A DNA stretch of 64,000 nt from Curvibacter cyanobacteriorum (lineage in GTDB: Bacteria; Pseudomonadota; Gammaproteobacteria; Burkholderiales; Burkholderiaceae_C): the NCBI RefSeq assembly GCF_028649475.1, contig NZ_JAQSIP010000003.1:124001-188000 (forward strand), given 5' to 3'. Within the stretch, counting starts at the first letter, position 1. The number at the start of each line of letters is the position of its first letter. This document shows, in pieces, positions 8,884 to 19,564 of the stretch. The notes beneath the pieces are model-generated. The model was not told the DNA's origin. It did not search any database and saw nothing but the letters and a program-made list of their open reading frames with translations. The translations under genes and the position numbers were made by a program.

Positions 8884-10469
8884 ACACGCACGATTCCCCC
8901 CCGAGCGCCCGATTGGTGCTGCAAGGCATCACCAAGCGCTACCCGGCGGTGGTGGCCAACAGCGCGGTGTCGCTGACGGTGCAGCCGGGCGAAACCCACG
9001 CCGTGCTGGGTGAGAACGGGGCTGGCAAGTCCACCCTGATGAAGATCATTTATGGCTCGGTCAAGCCCGATGAGGGCACCGTGCTCTTCAACGGTCAGCC
9101 GGTGCGGGTGCGCAACCCGCAAGAGGCGCGGGCCCTGGGCATCAGCATGGTGTTCCAGCATTTCAGCCTGTTTGACACCCTGACCGTGGCCGAAAACGTC
9201 TGGCTGGGCCTGGACCGCCACCTCAGCCTGGCCGAAGTGACCCGGCGCATCAGCCAGAAAGCCGCCGAGTACGGCCTGGACATCGACCCCTCGCGGCCGG
9301 TGCACACGCTGTCGGTGGGCGAGATGCAGCGCGTCGAGATCATCCGCGCGCTGCTGACCAACCCGCAGTTGCTGATCCTCGATGAGCCCACCTCGGTGCT
9401 GACCCCGCAGGCCGTCGAAAAGCTGTTTGTGGTGCTCAAGAAGCTGGCCTCCGAAGGCTGCAGCATCCTCTACATCAGCCACAAGCTGCACGAGATTCGT
9501 GAGCTGTGCACCGCTTGCACCGTGCTGCGTGGCGGCAAGGTGACCGGCGTGTGCAAGCCCGCGGAGGAGTCCAACGCGTCGCTGTCGCGCCTGATGATCG
9601 GCGCCGAGCCGCCCGCCCTGCAGCACCGGCCCGCCCAGCTGGGCGCCACCGTGCTGGGCGTCAATGGCTTGTCGCTGCCGCGCCAGGACCAGTTTGGCGT
9701 CGACCTGATCGACGTGCAACTGGAGGTGCGCGCCGGTGAAGTGGTGGGCATCGCCGGTGTCTCCGGCAACGGCCAGCAAGAACTGCTGTACGCGCTGTCG
9801 GGGGAAGACACCCGCGCGACCCCGGCCGCCATCACGGTGGGGGGCCAGGACGCCGGCGCGCTGGCGCCGCAGGCGCGCCGGGCCCTGGGCCTGCATTTTG
9901 TGCCCGAGGAGCGGCTGGGCCGTGGCGCGGTGCCCACCATGGGGCTGGCGCACAACCTGTTGCTGACCCGCAGCGAAGCGGTGGGGGCGGGCGGCTGGCT
10001 GAGCCTGGGCCGACTCGAGGCGCAGGCGGCGGACATCATCCGCCGCTTCAACGTCAAGACCGGCGGGCCCCATGCGGCGGCCAAGTCGCTCTCCGGCGGC
10101 AACTTGCAGAAGTTCATCGTCGGCCGCGAGATCGACGCCAAGCCCAAGCTGCTGATCGTGTCCCAGCCGACCTGGGGCGTGGACGTGGGGGCGGCGGCGC
10201 AGATCCGGGGCGAGATCCTGGCCTTGCGCGACGCGGGCTGCGCGGTCCTGGTGGTGAGCGAAGAGCTCGATGAGTTGTTTGAAATCAGCGACCGCCTGCA
10301 TGTGATTGCCAAGGGGCGGCTGTCGCCCTCGGTGCCGCGCGCGCAGGCCACGGTCGAGAAGATCGGCGAATGGATGAGTGGCCTTTGGAATGAAACGGTG
10401 CAAGCGCACCTGGGTGAGTTGGAGCAGGCGCCTGCCGCCGCAGCGGAGGTGAACCATGTTCAAGCTTGA
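8880..10469 (+). CDS. BMP-type ABC transporter ATP-binding protein (purine/nucleoside uptake)
   Basis: A 529-residue double ABC ATPase of the sugar/nucleoside type (YufO/NupO-like). The first cassette has Walker A GENGAGKST, a signature-like LSVGEMQR and Walker B LLILDEPTS. The second cassette is diverged at Walker A (SGNGQQE), has LSGGNLQKF, and carries QPTWGVDVGAA where a canonical Walker B has DEP, as is usual in this family. It energises import with the two following permeases. The ATG at 8880 overlaps a short upstream ORF. Its 3' end overlaps the first permease by 14 bp. The context with xdh, deaminases and BMP proteins points to purine bases or nucleosides as cargo. Confidence 0.92.
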   Translation: MNTHDSPPSARLVLQGITKRYPAVVANSAVSLTVQPGETHAVLGENGAGKSTLMKIIYGSVKPDEGTVLFNGQPVRVRNPQEARALGISMVFQHFSLFDTLTVAENVWLGLDRHLSLAEVTRRISQKAAEYGLDIDPSRPVHTLSVGEMQRVEIIRALLTNPQLLILDEPTSVLTPQAVEKLFVVLKKLASEGCSILYISHKLHEIRELCTACTVLRGGKVTGVCKPAEESNASLSRLMIGAEPPALQHRPAQLGATVLGVNGLSLPRQDQFGVDLIDVQLEVRAGEVVGIAGVSGNGQQELLYALSGEDTRATPAAITVGGQDAGALAPQARRALGLHFVPEERLGRGAVPTMGLAHNLLLTRSEAVGAGGWLSLGRLEAQAADIIRRFNVKTGGPHAAAKSLSGGNLQKFIVGREIDAKPKLLIVSQPTWGVDVGAAAQIRGEILALRDAGCAVLVVSEELDELFEISDRLHVIAKGRLSPSVPRAQATVEKIGEWMSGLWNETVQAHLGELEQAPAAAAEVNHVQA

Positions 10470-11535
10470 ACCCCGGCCCCAGGCCTCGCGCTGGTGGAGC
10501 CTGGGCTCGCCGGTGCTGGCGCTGGTGGTGACCGTGCTGATCGGCGTGCTGCTGTTCATGGCGCTGGGCAAGGACCCGTTGCGCGGCCTGATGGTGTTCT
10601 TCTGGGAGCCCCTGAAGAACGCCTACGCCATTGGTGAATTGATGGTCAAGGCCACGCCGCTGTTGCTGATCGCCTTGGGCCTGGCCGTGTGCTACCGCTC
10701 CAATGTCTGGAACATCGGTGCCGAGGGCCAGTTTGTGATCGGCGCGCTGGCGGCCGGTGGGGTGGCTCTGATGGCCGACAAGGGCACGAGCGCCTGGATC
10801 ATCGTGCCCATCTTGCTGGCCGGTGTGCTGGGGGGCATGGCCTGGGCCGCGATCACGGCCTTGTTGCGCGACCGCTTCAATGCCAGCGAAATCCTGGTCA
10901 GCCTGATGCTGGTCTATGTGGCGGTGCAGTTGCTGGGTTACCTGGTGTACGGCCCCTGGAAAGACCCCGCGGGCTACAACTTCCCGCAGACCAAGATGTT
11001 CGACAGCGTCACGCAGATCCCGCGCCTCATGAAGGGCTCGCGCGTCAGCATCGGCCTGATCATGGCCTTGGTGGGGTCGGCCCTGCTGTGGGTGTTCCTG
11101 TTCCGCACCAAGGCGGGCTTTGCCCAGCAGGTGGGGGGGCTGGCGCCGGCGGCGGCGCGCTATGCGGGCTTTTCGTCGCGCCGTGCGCTGTGGCTGGCCT
11201 TGCTGGTGTCGGGCGGGGCGGCCGGTCTGGCCGGGGCCCTCGAGGTGACCGGGCCGATCGGTCAGCTGACCCCCTACGTGCCGGCTGGCTACGGCTTTGC
11301 CGCCATCATCGTGGCCTACGTGGGGCGCTTGCACCCGGTGGGCATGGTGTTCTCGGCGGTGCTGATGAGCATGTTCTACATCGGCGGCGAACTCGCGCAG
11401 TCGCGCCTGGGCCTGCCCAAGTCGATCACCGGTGTGTTCCAGGGCCTCTTGCTCTTCACCTTGCTGGCCTGCGACACGCTGATCGCTTACCGCGTGCGCC
11501 TGGTCAGCCCACGTTCCAAGGGAGGGGCCCTGTGA
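10456..11535 (+). CDS. BMP-type ABC transporter permease 1
   Basis: A 359-residue multi-spanning inner-membrane permease of the BPD_transp_2 family (YufP/NupP-like). It begins with a cytoplasmic N-terminus and a TM (SPVLALVVTVLIGVLLFMAL). The family motif AVCYRSNVWNIGAEGQFVIG, which marks the nucleoside-type members, lies near residues 76-95. It overlaps the ATPase gene by 14 bp, and its stop overlaps the next permease start (TGATG), so the three genes are translated together. It forms a heterodimeric channel with permease 2 (inference from the family). Confidence 0.92.
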   Translation: MFKLEPRPQASRWWSLGSPVLALVVTVLIGVLLFMALGKDPLRGLMVFFWEPLKNAYAIGELMVKATPLLLIALGLAVCYRSNVWNIGAEGQFVIGALAAGGVALMADKGTSAWIIVPILLAGVLGGMAWAAITALLRDRFNASEILVSLMLVYVAVQLLGYLVYGPWKDPAGYNFPQTKMFDSVTQIPRLMKGSRVSIGLIMALVGSALLWVFLFRTKAGFAQQVGGLAPAAARYAGFSSRRALWLALLVSGGAAGLAGALEVTGPIGQLTPYVPAGYGFAAIIVAYVGRLHPVGMVFSAVLMSMFYIGGELAQSRLGLPKSITGVFQGLLLFTLLACDTLIAYRVRLVSPRSKGGAL

Positions 11536-12455
11536 TGGAGTCCTACGCACTGCTTTTGGGGGCCACGCTGAATGCGGGCACCGTGCTGGCCATCGCGGCC
11601 CTGGGCCTGCTCATCAACGAGAAGGCCGGTATCGTCAACCTGGGCGCCGAGGGCCTGATGCTGTGTTCGGCCATCGCGGGCTTTGCCACCGTGGTCCACA
11701 CTGGCAGCGACACGATGGGTTTCCTGGCCGGCATGGGGGCGGGGGCCTTGCTGGCGGCCGTGTTCGGCTGGCTGGTGATCTGGCTCAACACCAACCAGTA
11801 CGCCACCGGGCTGGCGCTGAGCCTGTTTGGCGTGGGCTTCTCGGCCTTCGCTGGCATCAGCTATGTGCAGGCCAAGCTGCCCGAGCGGGTGCAGTTTGCG
11901 GTGCCTGTGCTGAGTGACATCCCGCTGCTGGGGCCGGCCCTGTTCCGCCAGCACCCGCTGGTGTATGGCGCCATCGTGCTGATGCTGGCACTGAGCTGGT
12001 TCCTGTACCGCTCGCGCACCGGCCTGGTGTTGCGCTCGGTGGGCGAGTCGCCTGAGTCGGCCCATGCGCTGGGCTACCCGGTGCGTCGCATCCGCCTGGC
12101 CGCCGTGGTGGCGGGCGGGGCGCTGTGCGGCCTGGCGGGCGCTTTCATTTCGATCGCCTACACCCCGCTGTGGGTCGAAGGCATGGTGGCCGGGCGCGGC
12201 TGGATCGCGCTGGCCCTGACCACTTTCGCCACCTGGCGTCCGGCACGGGTGTTGCTTGGGGCTTATCTGTTTGGTGGCGTCACGATGTTGCAGTTCCACC
12301 TGCAAGGTGTCGGGGTCAATGTGCCCAGCCAGGTGCTGAGCATGCTGCCCTATGTCGCCACCATCGTGGTGCTGGCACTGATTTCGCGCAACCCGGCCTG
12401 GATCCGAATCAACATGCCCGCCTCCCTGGGCAAGCCCTTCCACCCGGGGGCCTGA
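11535..12455 (+). CDS. BMP-type ABC transporter permease 2
   Basis: A 306-residue permease (YufQ/NupQ-like) with about eight to nine hydrophobic segments. It has the paralogous motif LLINEKAGIVNLGAEGLML near residues 28-46, matching the motif of permease 1. The ATG at 11535 shares its first base with the stop of the upstream permease gene. Reading frame open far upstream is just an overlap with permease 1. It ends 87 bp before the BMP lipoprotein gene, completing a full importer operon. Confidence 0.92.
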   Translation: MESYALLLGATLNAGTVLAIAALGLLINEKAGIVNLGAEGLMLCSAIAGFATVVHTGSDTMGFLAGMGAGALLAAVFGWLVIWLNTNQYATGLALSLFGVGFSAFAGISYVQAKLPERVQFAVPVLSDIPLLGPALFRQHPLVYGAIVLMLALSWFLYRSRTGLVLRSVGESPESAHALGYPVRRIRLAAVVAGGALCGLAGAFISIAYTPLWVEGMVAGRGWIALALTTFATWRPARVLLGAYLFGGVTMLQFHLQGVGVNVPSQVLSMLPYVATIVVLALISRNPAWIRINMPASLGKPFHPGA

Positions 12456-12542
12456 GGGGCCTCTGGCTTGCTGATTTGTTTTTCTTGACCGGATAATCAA
12501 AATTTTCTCAACCCCTGTCGCCCATCCCAAGAAGGAAATGAC

Positions 12543-13700
12543 ATGACTGACCTGAATAAACGATCCCTGCTCAAGGTAGCCGCCCTGTCGGCTGTGGCCG
12601 CGGCCGCCTTGGTGGGTTGTGGCAAGAAGGAAGAGCCGGCACCGGCACCGGCCCCCGCGCCGGCTGCTGCCCCGGCCCCGAAGCCTGAGCCACTCAAGAT
12701 CGCTTTTGCCTACGTGGGCCCGGTGGGCGACGGTGGCTGGTCTTTTGCCCACGACAACGGCCGCAAGGCACTGGAAAAAGAATTTGGCGACAAGGTCCAG
12801 ACCTCGTTCGTGGAAAGCGTGCCGGAGTCGGCTGACGCCGAGCGCGTGCTGCGCGACATGGCCAGCCAAGGCAACAAGCTGATCTTCGGCACCACCTTCG
12901 GCTACATGGAGTCCATGCTCAAGGTCGCTGGCGACATGAAGGACGTCAAGTTCGAACACGCCACCGGCTACAAGACCGCCGAGAACATGCGCACCTACGA
13001 CAGCCGCACCTACGAAGGCGCGTACATGGCGGGTGTGATTGCCGGTGCCATGACCAAGTCCAACACCCTGGGCGTGGTCGGCTCGGTGCCGATCCCTGAA
13101 GTGATCCGCAACATCAACAGCTTCACCCTGGGCGCTCAAAGCGTGAACCCGAAGATCAAGACCAAGGTGGTCTGGGTCAACGAATGGTTCAGCCCGCCGA
13201 AGGAAACCGAAGCCGCCACCGCCCTGATCAACGGCGGCGCCGACATCCTGTTCCAGAACACCGATTCGCCGGCCGTGCTCAAGACCGCCGAAGAAAAGGG
13301 CAAGCGCGCCTTCGGTTGGGACTCCGACATGACCGCCTACGGTCCCAAGGCCCACCTGGCCTCGGCCGTCATCAACTGGGGCCCGTACTACATCAAGGCC
13401 ACCAAGGACGCCCTCGAAGGCAAGTGGACCACTGGCCAAAGCTGGTGGGGTGTCAAGGAAGGCGCGATCGACGTGGTGTCCATCGCTGAAGACGTGCCCG
13501 CCGACATCAAGGCCAAGGTCGAAGAGATCAAGAAGGGGCTGACCGATGGTTCCTTCTCCATCTGGAAGGGCCCCATCAAGGGCCAGGACGGCAAGGACGT
13601 GCTGAAGGCCGACGAAGTGGCCGACGACAAGTTCCTCGGCGGCATCAACTTCTACGTCAAGGGCGTGGAAGGCAAGGTCCCGGGCGGCGACAAGAAGTAA
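12543..13700 (+). CDS. BMP family lipoprotein, ABC transporter substrate-binding protein
   Basis: A 385-residue extracytoplasmic binding protein. The N-terminus has KR followed by a hydrophobic stretch and a lipobox (AALVGC, Cys at about residue 22), then a Pro/Ala-rich tether (about residues 29-48) and the BMP fold beginning KIAFAYVGPVGDGGW. It belongs to the PnrA/Med family, whose members bind purine nucleosides or bases. It follows the two permease genes in the same direction after an 87-bp gap with AAGGAA as the RBS. High abundance is suggested by near-optimal codons and a strong terminator behind it. It is a likely partner of the 8880-12455 importer. Confidence 0.93.
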   Translation: MTDLNKRSLLKVAALSAVAAAALVGCGKKEEPAPAPAPAPAAAPAPKPEPLKIAFAYVGPVGDGGWSFAHDNGRKALEKEFGDKVQTSFVESVPESADAERVLRDMASQGNKLIFGTTFGYMESMLKVAGDMKDVKFEHATGYKTAENMRTYDSRTYEGAYMAGVIAGAMTKSNTLGVVGSVPIPEVIRNINSFTLGAQSVNPKIKTKVVWVNEWFSPPKETEAATALINGGADILFQNTDSPAVLKTAEEKGKRAFGWDSDMTAYGPKAHLASAVINWGPYYIKATKDALEGKWTTGQSWWGVKEGAIDVVSIAEDVPADIKAKVEEIKKGLTDGSFSIWKGPIKGQDGKDVLKADEVADDKFLGGINFYVKGVEGKVPGGDKK

Positions 13701-13733
13701 GCCCAACGGGTGGGGCTGCGGCCCCCTCGCTGC

Positions 13734-13761
13734 AAGAGCTGCCCCTGGGGCAGCTCTTTTT
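13734..13761 (+). terminator. Intrinsic terminator after BMP lipoprotein gene
   Basis: A near-perfect hairpin (AAGAGCTGCC / GGCAGCTCTT, loop CCTGG) is followed by TTT. It lies 33 bp after the BMP stop codon and separates the importer operon from the Rieske oxygenase gene. Confidence 0.85.
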
Positions 13762-13851
13762 GCTTGGCGCCCGGCCCAGACCTGCGGCGCCCGCCCGCTG
13801 CGGGCCCTGTGCTGGCCACCGTCCTCCTCCCCCTGAGAAAGAACCCCTGTG

Positions 13852-15973
<2,122 letters not shown>

Positions 15974-16016
15974 CCTGGCGCAGGCCGGGCCTGGGCCCGA
16001 GCCTTAAAATCCGCAG

Positions 16017-16048
16017 CGCGCACCGGTGGCCCCGCCGGTGCGCGTTTT
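16017..16048 (+). terminator. Intrinsic terminator after adenine deaminase gene
   Basis: A 10-bp perfect stem CGCGCACCGG / CCGGTGCGCG with an 8-nt loop is followed by TTTT. It lies about 44 bp after the deaminase stop and just before the second BMP gene. Confidence 0.75.
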
Positions 16049-16075
16049 CATTCTGGGGACATGTAGAGGAACACC

Positions 16076-17227
16076 ATGTACAAAAACCTCGCGGCCGCGC
16101 CGGCCCGTGCGCTGGCGGCTGCTTGTTTTCTTTCCGCCTGGCTGGCGCTCCCGGCCCAAGCCCAGGCCCCCGTCCCCAACCCTGCCGCCTCAGCCGGGGC
16201 CGTGCCCACCCCCGACAGCGCGCCCCTGAAGGCGGCCTTTGTCTATGTGGCGCCACTGACCGAGGCGGGCTGGGTGCGTCAGCACGAGAGTGCCCGTCAG
16301 GCCGTCGAGGCGGCGCTGGGCCCGCGCGTCAAAACCACCTATGTCGAGGACGTGCCCGAGGGGGCTGACGCCGAGCGCGTGATCCGCGACCTCGCGCAGC
16401 AGGGCCACCAGATCATCTTCACGCCCAGCTTTGGCTACATGGAACCCACGCTCAAGGTGGCGCGCGACTTTCCGCAAGTGAAGTTCGAGTCCGTCACCGG
16501 CTACAAGACAGCGGCCAATGTGGCGGTCTCCAACGCGCGCTATTACGAAGGCCGCTACCTGGCGGGCATCGCGGCCGGGCGCATGACGCGCAGCCAGGTT
16601 GCGGGCTATGTGGCGGGCTTTCCCATTCCCGAGGTGCTGCAAGGCCTGAATGCCTTCACGCTGGGGCTGCGCTCGGTCAATCCGCAGGCCAGCGTCAAGG
16701 TGGTCTGGCTCAACGCGTGGTTCGACCCGCCGCGCGAGCGCGACGCCGCCATGACGCTGATGAACCAGGGGGCCGACGTGCTGGCCTTCCACACCGGCTC
16801 GACCGCGGTGATGGCGGCGGCGCAAGAGCGCGGCAAGCTGGCCGTGGCCTACCACTCCGACATGCGCCGCACCGCCCCCGAGGCGCAGATTCTGGCCGTC
16901 ACGCACCAATGGGGTGACTACTACACGCGCCGCGTCAAGGCGGTGTTGGAGGGGCGCTGGCAAAGCGGTTCGGTCTGGGGCGGGGTGCGCGAGGGCATGA
17001 TCCGCGTCGGTGACTTCGGGCCCCGCGTGCCCAAGGCCGTGCAGGCCGAGGTGCTGGCGCGTCAGCAGGACATGGCCGCGGGCCGCCTGCAACCCTTTGC
17101 CGCCGGGGCCCAGCCCGTGCTGGACAACCAGGGCCGCACGGTGATCCCCGCGCACAGCCAGCTCAGCGATGAGCAGATCCGCCAGATCGACTGGCTGGTC
17201 GACGGCGTGCAGGGGCGCTTGCGCTGA
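16076..17227 (+). CDS. Second BMP family substrate-binding protein
   Basis: A 383-residue paralogue of the lipoprotein at 12543-13700 (shared blocks: VPE-ADAERV, FGYMEPTLKVA, VTGYKTA, IPEVLQGLNAFTLG, WFDPPRE). The N-terminus looks like a type I signal peptide ending ALPAQAQA (cleavage near residue 30) and lacks a lipobox cysteine, so a soluble periplasmic protein is predicted. There is no ABC ATPase or permease beside it, so it may share the upstream importer with a different ligand preference (inference). It is preceded by a terminator hairpin and the RBS AGAGGAA. Confidence 0.9.
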   Translation: MYKNLAAAPARALAAACFLSAWLALPAQAQAPVPNPAASAGAVPTPDSAPLKAAFVYVAPLTEAGWVRQHESARQAVEAALGPRVKTTYVEDVPEGADAERVIRDLAQQGHQIIFTPSFGYMEPTLKVARDFPQVKFESVTGYKTAANVAVSNARYYEGRYLAGIAAGRMTRSQVAGYVAGFPIPEVLQGLNAFTLGLRSVNPQASVKVVWLNAWFDPPRERDAAMTLMNQGADVLAFHTGSTAVMAAAQERGKLAVAYHSDMRRTAPEAQILAVTHQWGDYYTRRVKAVLEGRWQSGSVWGGVREGMIRVGDFGPRVPKAVQAEVLARQQDMAAGRLQPFAAGAQPVLDNQGRTVIPAHSQLSDEQIRQIDWLVDGVQGRLR

Positions 17228-17291
17228 GTCGGGGCCAGGCCTGTGGCGCCTGGGGGCGCCGGCTCTGGCCGCCGGAGTCAAGCCACCGAGG

Positions 17292-17753
17292 TCAGGCCAC
17301 CGAGGTCAGGGGCAGGGCGGTGGTGCTTTTGATCTGTTCCATCGAGAACGCCGACGACACCCCCGACAGCGCGCCCACCCGGATCAGCTTTTTGTAGAAG
17401 GCGTCATAGCCTTCCATGCTGTGGGTCACCACCTTGAGCAGGTAGTCCACGTCGCCGCTCATGCGGTGGAACTCCTGCACCTCGGGCAGCGCGGTCACCG
17501 CTGCGGCAAAGGCGGCCAGGCCGCGCTCCTCGTGCTGGGCCAGGCGCAGGCTGACAAAGACGGTGATCGGCAACCCCACCTTCTTGCGGTTCACGATGGC
17601 CACGCGGCGCTCGATCACGCCCTCGTCCTCCAGCCGCTTGACCCGCTTCCAGCAGGGCGTGGACGACAGGCCCACGCGCTCGGCCAGCAGGGCGATGGGC
17701 AGCTGGCTGTCGCGCTGAAGTTCTTCAAGAATCTGCAGGTCGATGCGATCCAT
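17292..17753 (-). CDS. Lrp/AsnC family transcriptional regulator
   Basis: A 153-residue regulator. The N-terminal HTH (MDRIDLQILEELQRDSQ then AERVGLSSTPCWKRVKRLE, with the family's typical sequence) is followed by a RAM ligand-binding domain (ITVFVSLRLAQHEERGL and SGDVDYLLKVV). It is divergently transcribed from the cysteine desulfurase-rhodanese gene, with an A+T-rich inverted repeat in between, and probably controls itself and that neighbour. The ligand is probably an amino acid or related metabolite, not determinable here. Confidence 0.93.
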   Translation of the reverse strand: MDRIDLQILEELQRDSQLPIALLAERVGLSSTPCWKRVKRLEDEGVIERRVAIVNRKKVGLPITVFVSLRLAQHEERGLAAFAAAVTALPEVQEFHRMSGDVDYLLKVVTHSMEGYDAFYKKLIRVGALSGVSSAFSMEQIKSTTALPLTSVA

Positions 17754-17775
17754 TTTTTGAATTCCTTTTTTGAGA

Positions 17776-17827
17776 GAATAATTTTCTCCTATTAGGACGT
17801 TTCGCAGCGCAGAAGAAAATTTTATTC
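17776..17827. promoter_or_regulatory. Candidate Lrp-type operator between divergent genes
   Basis: Two A+T-rich arms form an inverted repeat: GAATAATTTTCT (17776-17787) and AGAAAATTTTATTC (17814-17827). They stand out sharply from the G+C-rich surroundings, and Lrp/AsnC proteins favour such sites. The site lies between the Lrp start (17753) and the desulfurase start (17878). Confidence 0.5.
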
Positions 17828-17877
17828 AGGGCGGGGTTTCCTAGACTGGCAGGGTTCCTGATTCAGCCCACCCCGCC

Positions 17878-19425
17878 ATGACCGCGCCCCTGCCGACCTC
17901 CCTGTATTTCGACTTCAACGCCACCAGCCCTGTCTTGCCGCAGGCCGCCGAAGCGGCGCTGCACACCATGCTCAGCGCCTATGGCAACCCCAGCAGCAGC
18001 CACGCCAGTGGGCGGCAGGCCAAGGCCTTGCTGGACGCGGTGCGCCAGCGGGCCCGCGCAGTGCTGAACGTGCCGCAAGGCGAGCTGATCTTTGTCAGTG
18101 GCGCCACCGAAGGCATCCAGACCGCTGTGCTGTCGGCGCTGTGCGCCGTGCGCGCGCGGCGTGACGCGGGCCTGCCCACCGGCCGCTGCCTGGTTTATGG
18201 CGCCACCGAGCACAAGGCGGTGCCGCAAAGCCTGGCCCACTGGAACCAATTGCTGGGCCTGGGCCTGGAATTGCGGGCCTTGCCCGTGGACGCCTCGGGG
18301 CAGCATGACCTGGCCACCCTGCGGGCCTGGCTGCCCGACACCGCCTTGCTGTGCACGATGGCCGCCAACAACGAGACCGGGGTGGTCTCCGACCTCGACG
18401 CCATCGAGCAGGCCTTGAACGACCACGGCAGCCCCGCGCTGTGGCTGGTTGACGGCGTGCAGGCCCTGGGCAAGGTGGATCTGAAGCTGGCCCAGCGTCG
18501 CATCGACTATGTGCCGTTCTCGGGCCACAAGCTGCACGCGCCCAAGGGCATCGGTCTCCTGTACGTGCGTGCGGGCGCCCCCTACACGCCCCTGATCGCG
18601 GGCGGCGGGCAAGAGGGCGGTCGCCGCTCGGGCACCGAAAACATGCCCGGGGTGGCCGCGCTGGGCGCGGTGCTGTCGGCGCTGCAGCAGGGCGACACCT
18701 TCTGCAGCCTGCGCACCTTGCGGGGCTACCGCGAGCAGATCCGCGCCTGCCTGGAGGTGAACTTTCCCGGCGTGGTGTTCAACGCGCCCTTGGCCCAGTC
18801 GCTGCCGACCACGCTCAATTTTTCGGTGCCTGGGCCGGTGGGCAGCGCTTTGACCGCCTGGCTCGACGCGGCGGGCCTGCAGGTCAGTGCGGGCAGTGCC
18901 TGTTCGGCCGCCCAGGCGCAACCCAGCTTTGTCTTGCAGGCCATGGGCTGCGCCGACTGGCAAGCGCGCTCGTCGGTGCGCCTGTCGCTGAGCCTGTGCA
19001 CCCAGCCCGAGCAGGTGGCGGCCCTGTGCGACCGTTTGCGCGATTGCGCTCGCCAGCTGGCCCTGAGCGCCGAGGCCGCCGGGGCCGCTTCCGCCGCGGT
19101 GCTCGACGCCGAGGCCCTGGCTGACCTGTGGGCCCGCCAGCCCGAGACCTGCCTGGTCGATGTGCGTGACGCCGACGAGCACCACGCCTGCGAGGCAGTG
19201 GCCCGCTGGGGGCGGCCGGTGGTGTCCTGGCCTTTGCCCGAGGTGCTGGGGGGGCGGGCGCCCGCAGCCGGCGTGCCCGAGGGGGTGCCCCTGGTCTTGT
19301 TCTGCCGCAGCGGTCAGCGCAGTGCCCAGGCGTGGCAGGCCTTGCGCGCGCGCGGCCATGCGGCCGTGTGGCAGCTGGCCGGGGGCGTACAGGCGCACCC
19401 GCAACTGGTGGCGCTGGCCATTTGA
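17878..19425 (+). CDS. Cysteine desulfurase (NifS-like) fused to a rhodanese domain
   Basis: A 515-residue two-domain sulfur-transfer protein. Residues 1-395 form a class V aminotransferase: YFDFNATSPV, NPSSSHASG, NNETGVV, the PLP lysine K218 in SGHKLHAPKG, and the persulfide cysteine C342 in SAGSACS. Residues 415-515 form a rhodanese domain with an active-site cysteine C476 in CRSGQRS. The fusion could hand sulfur from cysteine to its own rhodanese domain. Between purine genes, it could sulfurate the XDH molybdenum cofactor, as NifS4 is reported to do in Rhodobacter capsulatus (inference). The ATG at 17878 is well placed after the Lrp operator. Confidence 0.9.
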   Translation: MTAPLPTSLYFDFNATSPVLPQAAEAALHTMLSAYGNPSSSHASGRQAKALLDAVRQRARAVLNVPQGELIFVSGATEGIQTAVLSALCAVRARRDAGLPTGRCLVYGATEHKAVPQSLAHWNQLLGLGLELRALPVDASGQHDLATLRAWLPDTALLCTMAANNETGVVSDLDAIEQALNDHGSPALWLVDGVQALGKVDLKLAQRRIDYVPFSGHKLHAPKGIGLLYVRAGAPYTPLIAGGGQEGGRRSGTENMPGVAALGAVLSALQQGDTFCSLRTLRGYREQIRACLEVNFPGVVFNAPLAQSLPTTLNFSVPGPVGSALTAWLDAAGLQVSAGSACSAAQAQPSFVLQAMGCADWQARSSVRLSLSLCTQPEQVAALCDRLRDCARQLALSAEAAGAASAAVLDAEALADLWARQPETCLVDVRDADEHHACEAVARWGRPVVSWPLPEVLGGRAPAAGVPEGVPLVLFCRSGQRSAQAWQALRARGHAAVWQLAGGVQAHPQLVALAI

Positions 19426-19564
19426 CGTCCGCATCCGGGTGGGGCCCCGGTGGGCCCGGCGGCGGCTTGGCACAGGGGGGGCCCGGCGCTATCCACGTGG
19501 GCGGATAGCGGGTATGTGGGCGCCCCTATTCAGCCCTGGGGGGCGCCGGGTAAGCTCGGGCCCC

